Origin: JAKAQB01 sp027320105 | GTDB taxonomy: Bacteria; Actinomycetota; Acidimicrobiia; Acidimicrobiales; Palsa-688 | Direction: 5' to 3' | DNA: 17,025 nucleotides | Assembly: GCA_027320105.1 (NCBI GenBank) | Contig: DAHVMA010000071.1 | Coordinates: 1 to 17,025, forward strand | In this document: piece after piece, positions 13,437-17,025 of the stretch | How the letters are laid out: every line of letters begins with the position of its first letter | Position numbering within the stretch: position 1 is the stretch's first letter | Program-made: the position numbers and the translations under genes | The notes under the pieces: generated by a model | What the model saw: the letters and a program-made list of their open reading frames with translations, nothing else | Databases searched by the model: none | What the model was told of the DNA's origin: nothing

Positions 13437-14369
13437 TCAGGCGCCGGCCTGGGCACGCACGGCGGCGACGAGAGCCATGACGGCTCCTGACACCTCCCGC
13501 TGGCGGGGGTAGCACAAGGCGAACTGGCGGCGCACGAGCTCCTCTCGGGGCTGGAGCCAGGTGAGCCGGCGGTCGACGGCGCCGCGCGCCGCCAGGCGGC
13601 CGACGCAGGCGTGGCCGAGGCCGACGGCGACGAGCCGCTGGAGGGCCAGGTTGTCGTCCGTGCGGTAGACGACGACCGGTGTGATCCCCCGCCGGGCGAG
13701 GAGCTCCTCGAGCTGGACCTGGGTCCGCCACCGGAGCTGCCAGGCGACCATGCGGGCGCCGTCGAGGACGTCGAAGCTCGGGTGGGGGTCCTCGCTGATC
13801 GGGTTGTCCCGGGGCGTCAGGATCACCCAGGGGTCCTCGACGAGGGGCACGATCTCGACCCGCTCGTCGGGCTCGGGGTTGAGCACGAACGCCAGGTCCA
13901 GCTCTCCCTGGGCGAGGGAGGCGATGAGGTCCTGGCTCTCGGTGGTCTCGCTCAGCAGCACCTCCACCCCGGGGCGCTCCTCGCTGAAGGCCCGCAGGGC
14001 GGCGGGGAGGAGCTCGGCGGCCGCTGTGTGGAAAGCCCCGACCCGGATCTGCGCCGGGCCCGGTCGGCTGGCCTGGCGGGCCTCGGCTGCCATCGCCTCG
14101 ACGGCGGCGAGGGCCCGGCGGGCGTGGCGGTAGGCCCCCCGGCCGGCGGCCGTCAGCGATATGGCCCCCCGGCCACCCGGGCGGGTGAACAGCGGCGTTT
14201 CAAGGGCGGCCTCGAGCACGGCGATCTGGTGGGACACCGCCGACTGGGTGTAGGCGAGGCGGTCTGCCGCCCTGCGGAAGGACCCGGTGTCCGCAACGGC
14301 TACCAGGGCTCGCAGCTCCCGCAGGCCAACCCGCCCTTCGATCGAAGCAGTCGATCGTTCAGGCAACAT
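13437..14369 (-). CDS. LysR-type transcriptional regulator
   Basis: A 310-residue regulator. ATG 14369 is preferred because AGGTGG lies 5 nt upstream; GTG 14378 is an in-frame alternative. The N-terminal winged helix-turn-helix spans about 18-75 (LRALVAVADTGSFRRAADRL, then TQSAVSHQIAVLEAAL and LFTR), and the remainder is the two-lobe effector-binding domain (IRVGAFHTAAAELLPAAL onwards). LysR regulators usually bind near their own promoter and activate a divergent gene, here the MFS transporter, and may also affect the enolase/alcohol dehydrogenase set 106 nt downstream on the same strand. The effector is unknown. A 12-bp palindrome (CTTCGATCGAAG, 14336-14347) lies inside its first codons. Confidence 0.93.
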   Translation of the reverse strand: MLPERSTASIEGRVGLRELRALVAVADTGSFRRAADRLAYTQSAVSHQIAVLEAALETPLFTRPGGRGAISLTAAGRGAYRHARRALAAVEAMAAEARQASRPGPAQIRVGAFHTAAAELLPAALRAFSEERPGVEVLLSETTESQDLIASLAQGELDLAFVLNPEPDERVEIVPLVEDPWVILTPRDNPISEDPHPSFDVLDGARMVAWQLRWRTQVQLEELLARRGITPVVVYRTDDNLALQRLVAVGLGHACVGRLAARGAVDRRLTWLQPREELVRRQFALCYPRQREVSGAVMALVAAVRAQAGA

Positions 14370-14467
14370 TCTTTCCACCTAACCAGGATACGCGTCCAGC
14401 TATCATGCGTACATTCGCCGTGGGTCTCGCCACGACGGGTCGACGAGGCTCAACGAGGAGACACTCC
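14370..14467. promoter_or_regulatory. LysR/MFS divergent intergenic region with dyad
   Basis: This 98-nt gap separates the divergent LysR and MFS starts. It holds an inverted repeat, TACGC at 14389-14393 and GCGTA at 14407-14411, separated by 13 nt, a plausible LysR-type binding dyad. The canonical T-N11-A form is not clearly met. The regulator's Shine-Dalgarno sequence (AGGTGG) and that of the transporter (GAGGAG, 14455-14460) bound the region. Confidence 0.35.
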
Positions 14468-15994
14468 GTGCGATCGGACCTGGCACCCGGGATGCGGGTG
14501 AGCGCCGCCACCCGGGCGGCGGGCGCCAGCCGGGCGAGGCGAGTCAGCCGGGCGAGGGCAGCCAGCCGGGCGAGCGGCGCCGTCTACGCCCTGATGTTCA
14601 CGACGGCTGTCGCTCAGGCGACGATCGTGCCCCTCCTGCCGACCGTCCAGCACCGCTACGGCCTCGACGCCTCGTCGCTGGCGTGGATCCTCACCCTGCC
14701 GAGCCTGGCCATGCTGGTGACGGCCACGCCGCTCGGCGTCCTCGGCGACCGTGTCGGCAACCGCCGCGTCACCGCCGCCGCCGGTGTGCTGATCGCACTG
14801 TCGGCCTTCGCTCAGGGGATCCCGTCGCTGGGAGCCCTGGTCGTCGCCCGCATGGCGTTCGGCGTGGGCTACGGGGCCCTTTGGACAGCCGGCCTCGCCT
14901 GGCTGGCGGGCAGTGACTCCGGCGGCTCCTCCCGCCGCATGGCCGCCACCGTGACGGCGTCGGCGGTGGGCTCGACGATCGGCCCCATCCTTTCGGGGAC
15001 GCTGGCGAGCCACTTCGGCTTTGCCACTCCCTTCGCCGTCGCAGGCGTGGCAACGGCTCTGGTCGCTGCCGTGCTCACCGCCCTGGTCGTGGCGGCCCCG
15101 GCACCCGGTACCGAGCCCGCCCGCCCGGACGCGGCACCCGGCACGGAGCCCGCACGCCCGGACGCGGCACCCGGCACCGAACCCGCCCGCCCGGCTGCGG
15201 TCGCCGGCACGGAGCCCGCCCGCCCGGCTGCGGTCGCCGGCGCCCCCCTGCCGGCACCGCTGCAGGCCGCCGGGCCCCGGTGGCGGTACCCGTGGGGCGG
15301 GTCCACCCTGGGGCTCCTGCGGCGGCCGGCCGTGCTCGCCGGCGCCGCCACCCTGGCCCTCTCCGGCGGCGTGGCATCCCTCCTCCAGTTGCTCGTCCCG
15401 CTCCAGCTGAACGCCTCCGGTCACTCGGCCCAGGACATCGGCGTGGTTCTGTCGGCCGGGGCCCTCGTCTACATCGGTGTCAGCGCGCTCTGCGTGCACC
15501 TCGGGCCGCGCCTCACCAACCTGCGGGCCAACGCCTGGCTGGCCGTGCTGCTGGGGCTGGCGCTCGTACCGGCCATTGTCGGCTCGGCGCTGGTGTGGGT
15601 GGTGGCCGCGGTTGTCCTGACGGTGCTCCCCCGCGCCGTGATCAGCACGGTGGCCTATGCCCTCGCGAGCGACGACCGGGACCCCGGCGGGCCGGGCCGC
15701 GGCGCCGTGCTCGGTGTCCTCAACAGCCTCTGGGCCGTGGCTACCGTGCTCGTGCCCGTCCTCGCCGGCGCCGTGAGCGCCGCCGCCGGGCCCCGGTGGG
15801 CGTACGCGGGAGCAGCGGCGCTCATAGGCGCGGTGGCCTTCGGCCTGCACCGCGGGGCGCGCCACGCCGGCCTCCCCCGCCAGGACTCACGGCGGGTCTC
15901 ACGTCATGCGGGCAGCCGGACCGGCGCCGACCACCCGCCGGTGACGGTGCGGCCGCCCACTTCCCGGCCCGACCCGGCGCTGGCTGCCCGCTAG
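14468..15994 (+). CDS. major facilitator superfamily (MFS) transporter
   Basis: A 508-residue inner-membrane transporter. GTG 14468 is chosen because GAGGAG ends 7 nt upstream; an in-frame ATG at 14405 has no ribosome binding site. About 12 hydrophobic segments are visible, the first near residue 39 (VYALMFTTAVAQATIVPLL). The MFS motif A equivalent GVLGDRVGNRR is at 90-100. An Arg-rich N-terminal tail consists of 6-residue repeats (SRARRV, SRARAA, SRASGA). The central loop between the two six-helix halves carries four 11-residue repeats (residues 212-255, for example APGTEPARPDA). The C-terminal tail is basic and probably disordered. It resembles drug or sugar efflux permeases; the substrate is unknown. 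A divergent LysR gene suggests substrate-responsive control. Confidence 0.9.
   Translation: MRSDLAPGMRVSAATRAAGASRARRVSRARAASRASGAVYALMFTTAVAQATIVPLLPTVQHRYGLDASSLAWILTLPSLAMLVTATPLGVLGDRVGNRRVTAAAGVLIALSAFAQGIPSLGALVVARMAFGVGYGALWTAGLAWLAGSDSGGSSRRMAATVTASAVGSTIGPILSGTLASHFGFATPFAVAGVATALVAAVLTALVVAAPAPGTEPARPDAAPGTEPARPDAAPGTEPARPAAVAGTEPARPAAVAGAPLPAPLQAAGPRWRYPWGGSTLGLLRRPAVLAGAATLALSGGVASLLQLLVPLQLNASGHSAQDIGVVLSAGALVYIGVSALCVHLGPRLTNLRANAWLAVLLGLALVPAIVGSALVWVVAAVVLTVLPRAVISTVAYALASDDRDPGGPGRGAVLGVLNSLWAVATVLVPVLAGAVSAAAGPRWAYAGAAALIGAVAFGLHRGARHAGLPRQDSRRVSRHAGSRTGADHPPVTVRPPTSRPDPALAAR
14527..14580 (+). repeat. 18-bp in-frame tandem repeat in the MFS N-terminus
   Basis: CAGCCGGGCGAG occurs at 14527, 14545 and 14563, exactly 18 nt apart. 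Translated, it gives three copies of SRAR/SRAS plus two variable residues, immediately before the first membrane segment. The result is a very basic cytoplasmic tail. Confidence 0.85.
15101..15241 (+). repeat. 33-bp in-frame tandem repeat in the MFS central loop
   Basis: Four 33-bp units (15101-15133, 15134-15166, 15167-15199, 15200-15232) are followed by a 9-nt partial copy. They encode 11-residue units of the form APGTEPARPDA, changing to VAGTEPARPAA in the last. The repeat lies in the loop joining the two transporter halves and keeps the reading frame, so copy number could vary without inactivating the gene. Confidence 0.9.
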
Positions 15995-16030
15995 CTATCT
16001 GCTAATCTCCGCTAGCTACCGCTAGCTACC
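15990..16030. repeat. 10-bp CTAG-containing tandem repeat between convergent genes
   Basis: Four units follow one another: GCTAGCTATCT (15990-16000), GCTAATCTCC (16001-16010), GCTAGCTACC (16011-16020) and GCTAGCTACC (16021-16030). The MFS stop TAG (15992-15994) and the stop of the convergent glutaredoxin-like gene (minus-strand TAG, 16024-16022) both lie in these units. GCTAGC is self-complementary, so each full unit gives a TAG on either strand. It is a local AT-richer patch and might act as a weak two-way terminator, but no T run is present. Confidence 0.85.
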
Positions 16031-16378
16031 AGGAGGACGGCCACCGGCGTCCACTGGAGCGGGGTGTATGCCCCGCCTGGGGGCAGCTCGGCTCCGGAGC
16101 GGGCCTGCGAGCAGTTCGGGAGCGGCGTCCCGGACGGCGTCGAGCACCGCCGAGAGCCTCGGGTTGACCATCCCGGCGCCGGCGACCACCACGGTGGGCA
16201 CGGTCTCGTTCCCACCGGCCAGCGCCCGGACCGCCGCCGCCGCCTCCGGGTTCTTCCAGATGTTGACCTCGGTGACCTGGAGGCCAGCGCGGCGCAGTCC
16301 CCGGCGGAGCCCGGCACAGTACGGACAGCCGGGGCGCCAGTAGACGGTTACGAGGTCCGGTCCGGTCATGTCCACCAT
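16022..16378 (-). CDS. mycoredoxin/glutaredoxin-like protein
   Basis: A 118-residue thioredoxin-fold protein. ATG 16378 is preferred, with GAGAGGG 8 nt upstream; TTG 16399 and ATG 16369 are alternatives. The N-terminal strand VTVYWRPGCPYC holds the CPYC redox motif at 18-21, the cis-proline motif ETVPTVVV is at 58-65 and GMVNP follows near 70-74. The CPYC plus NETVPT pattern fits actinobacterial mycoredoxin-1-like proteins that reduce mycothiol mixed disulphides in the cytoplasm. About 30 residues beyond the normal domain end (RSRAAPRRGIHPAPV) are basic and of low complexity, perhaps readthrough into repeat DNA. It converges on the MFS gene. Confidence 0.85.
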   Translation of the reverse strand: MVDMTGPDLVTVYWRPGCPYCAGLRRGLRRAGLQVTEVNIWKNPEAAAAVRALAGGNETVPTVVVAGAGMVNPRLSAVLDAVRDAAPELLAGPLRSRAAPRRGIHPAPVDAGGRPPGS

Positions 16379-16593
16379 CCATGCAACCCTCTCCGGCAAG
16401 CCGCCATTCCATCGAAGGTGGTGAGCGTCCCTTGCATGGGACTTTCACAGTTGGTGCCGAACCGCCCAGGCACCCGTACCGTCGGCCGAGATGCCGAGTT
16501 GGACCAGGGTTGAACTCTGCAACGGCCGCAGGCGTAGACGTCGGGTAGGGCACGTTGCCCTCTGGACCGAGACCCTGGGAGAAGACAACACAC
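16379..16593. other. intergenic region upstream of the secreted protein
   Basis: This 215-nt gap separates the divergent glutaredoxin-like gene and the secreted protein. Candidate promoter pieces for the rightward gene are TTGAAC (16510-16515) and TAGACG (16535-16540), but the 19-nt spacing is long and the match weak. The ribosome binding site GGGAGAAG (16577-16584) lies 9 nt before the GTG at 16594. No other gene or RNA is apparent. Confidence 0.4.
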
Positions 16594-16890
16594 GTGAGAC
16601 GATCGCTTCGCACCGGCCGCCTGCTGGGCGCTCTTGCTCTGGGCGCTGGAATGACCCTGGCGCCGGCGGCTGCCGGCGCTTCACCTACCCACGGACACGT
16701 TTCCGGGCAGCCCGTGGGCCAGCCCCTCGCATCGGCAGCTGCGACCAACGGCGACGCCAACCCCTACGGGATGGCCGTCGTACCCCAAACGACCGGCAAC
16801 CTGGTTGCAGGGAACCTGCTGGTCGCAGACTTCAACAACAGCGCAGGGACCGCCGGTGGCGGCACCTCTATCGTGCAGGTCGACAGTTGA
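16594..16890 (+). CDS. secreted protein, N-terminal fragment of a propeller-like protein
   Basis: A 98-residue ORF starting at GTG 16594 with GGGAGAAG 9 nt upstream. It has a clear signal peptide: basic residues, then LLGALALGAGMTLAP, with likely cleavage in the AAAGAS region. After it, NPYGMAVVP, GNLVAGNLLVADFNNS and GGGTSIVQVDS match my recollection of the first blade of larger secreted NHL/beta-propeller-like proteins, usually several hundred residues long. The TGA at 16888-16890 ends the chain after about one repeat, and the next sequence does not continue the pattern in any frame. The likely reason is disruption by the mobile element starting to its right. The fragment is probably non-functional. 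Confidence 0.6.
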   Translation: MRRSLRTGRLLGALALGAGMTLAPAAAGASPTHGHVSGQPVGQPLASAAATNGDANPYGMAVVPQTTGNLVAGNLLVADFNNSAGTAGGGTSIVQVDS

Positions 16891-16943
16891 GTCCCGGGGG
16901 GTGGTGTACGGGCGGGTGAGTTGAGGGAGGGTCCCCCAACGAC

Positions 16944-17011
16944 GACAGTCATCGCGTCAACCTCAAGGAGAAGTTCGGACCAACTGCTTGAGGAGGATCA
17001 CGATGACTGTC
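16944..17011 (+). promoter_or_regulatory. two-part inverted repeat covering a ribosome binding site and start codon
   Basis: GACAGTCATCG (16944-16954) is fully complementary to CGATGACTGTC (17001-17011), which contains the ATG of the final gene. Inside this, CCTCAAG (16961-16967) pairs with CTTGAGG (16987-16993), which covers the start of the Shine-Dalgarno GAGGAGG (16990-16996). A small AGTT/AACT pair can close the tip. In mRNA the folded form would hide both the ribosome binding site and the start codon, as known for several IS elements that resist expression from outside transcription. Confidence 0.6.
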
Positions 17012-17025
17012 CCTACCACTATCGA
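17003..17025 (+). CDS. start of a gene, probably an IS256-family transposase (partial)
   Basis: ATG 17003 follows a strong ribosome binding site, GAGGAGG, with a 6-nt spacer. Only seven codons are in the window, reading MTVPTTI, which resembles the N-termini of actinobacterial IS256/mutator transposases as I recall them. The call also rests on the broken gene just upstream. Seven residues cannot prove a family. Its start codon lies in a predicted hairpin (16944-17011). Confidence 0.45.

Larger units (their letters stand above)
16888..17025 (+). mobile_element. probable left end of an insertion sequence
   Basis: The sequence just after the truncated secreted gene leads into a new gene start at 17003 preceded by GAGGAGG. 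A transposase leader region of about 110 nt fits an IS256-type element. The left boundary is estimated from where the propeller-like protein ends; the terminal inverted repeat and target duplication cannot be confirmed because the right end is outside the window. Confidence 0.4.

Noticed and set aside
14405..14467. MFS start at ATG 14405
   Set aside because: It has no ribosome binding site and lies in the divergent promoter region; GTG 14468 has GAGGAG at 7 nt.
16510..16540. Sigma-70 type promoter for the secreted protein
   Set aside because: TTGAAC and TAGACG are 19 nt apart and the second is a poor -10; noted in the intergenic entry but not called.

Overview
The window is high-GC, gene-dense bacterial DNA that looks actinobacterial. 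The gene order def-fmt-rsmB-rpe-rib, an LppX/LprG-type lipoprotein beside the rib genes, frequent GTG/TTG starts and many 4-nt stop/start overlaps all point that way. A member of Acidimicrobiia or a related lineage is a reasonable guess, but I cannot fix the genus.

Positions 1-474 hold no gene I can support, only short repeats: a 13-bp tandem array at the left edge, a 12-bp inverted repeat and a 14-bp palindrome. Positions 475-9387 are one long leftward (minus-strand) gene train. In transcription order it is def, fmt, rsmB, rpe, a MoaB/MogA-like gene, ribD, ribE, ribBA, ribH, hisG, a small cold-shock-domain-like gene and a lipoprotein gene. It joins N-formylmethionine handling, rRNA methylation, a pentose phosphate epimerase, the riboflavin pathway and the first step of histidine synthesis. 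RibBA uses GTP and ribulose 5-phosphate, and Rpe interconverts ribulose 5-phosphate, so the grouping makes metabolic sense.

Divergent from def is a rightward pair (9463-10589): an RsmC/YbxB-like methyltransferase and a TrmH/SpoU-family RNA 2'-O-methyltransferase. They meet, with only 4 nt between stop codons, a leftward catabolic-looking set (10594-13330): an enolase-superfamily sugar-acid dehydratase-like gene, a zinc alcohol dehydrogenase and a DinB-like hypothetical. A LysR regulator (13437-14369) lies upstream of it and is divergent from an MFS transporter (14468-15994) that carries two in-frame tandem repeats. A mycoredoxin/glutaredoxin-like gene converges on the transporter, and both genes stop inside a 10-bp CTAG-containing repeat.

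The right end holds a secreted protein that stops after 98 codons and looks like the N-terminal stub of a larger protein. It is followed by what is probably the left end of an insertion sequence, whose transposase begins at 17003. The transposase ribosome binding site and start codon lie inside a two-part inverted repeat.

I did not find a clear new multi-gene system. The strongest unusual signals are the hairpin over the presumed transposase start, the lack of any ATG/GTG/TTG start for fmt, the 20-bp duplication over the ribE start, the CTAG repeat that ends two convergent genes, and the repeats inside the MFS gene.
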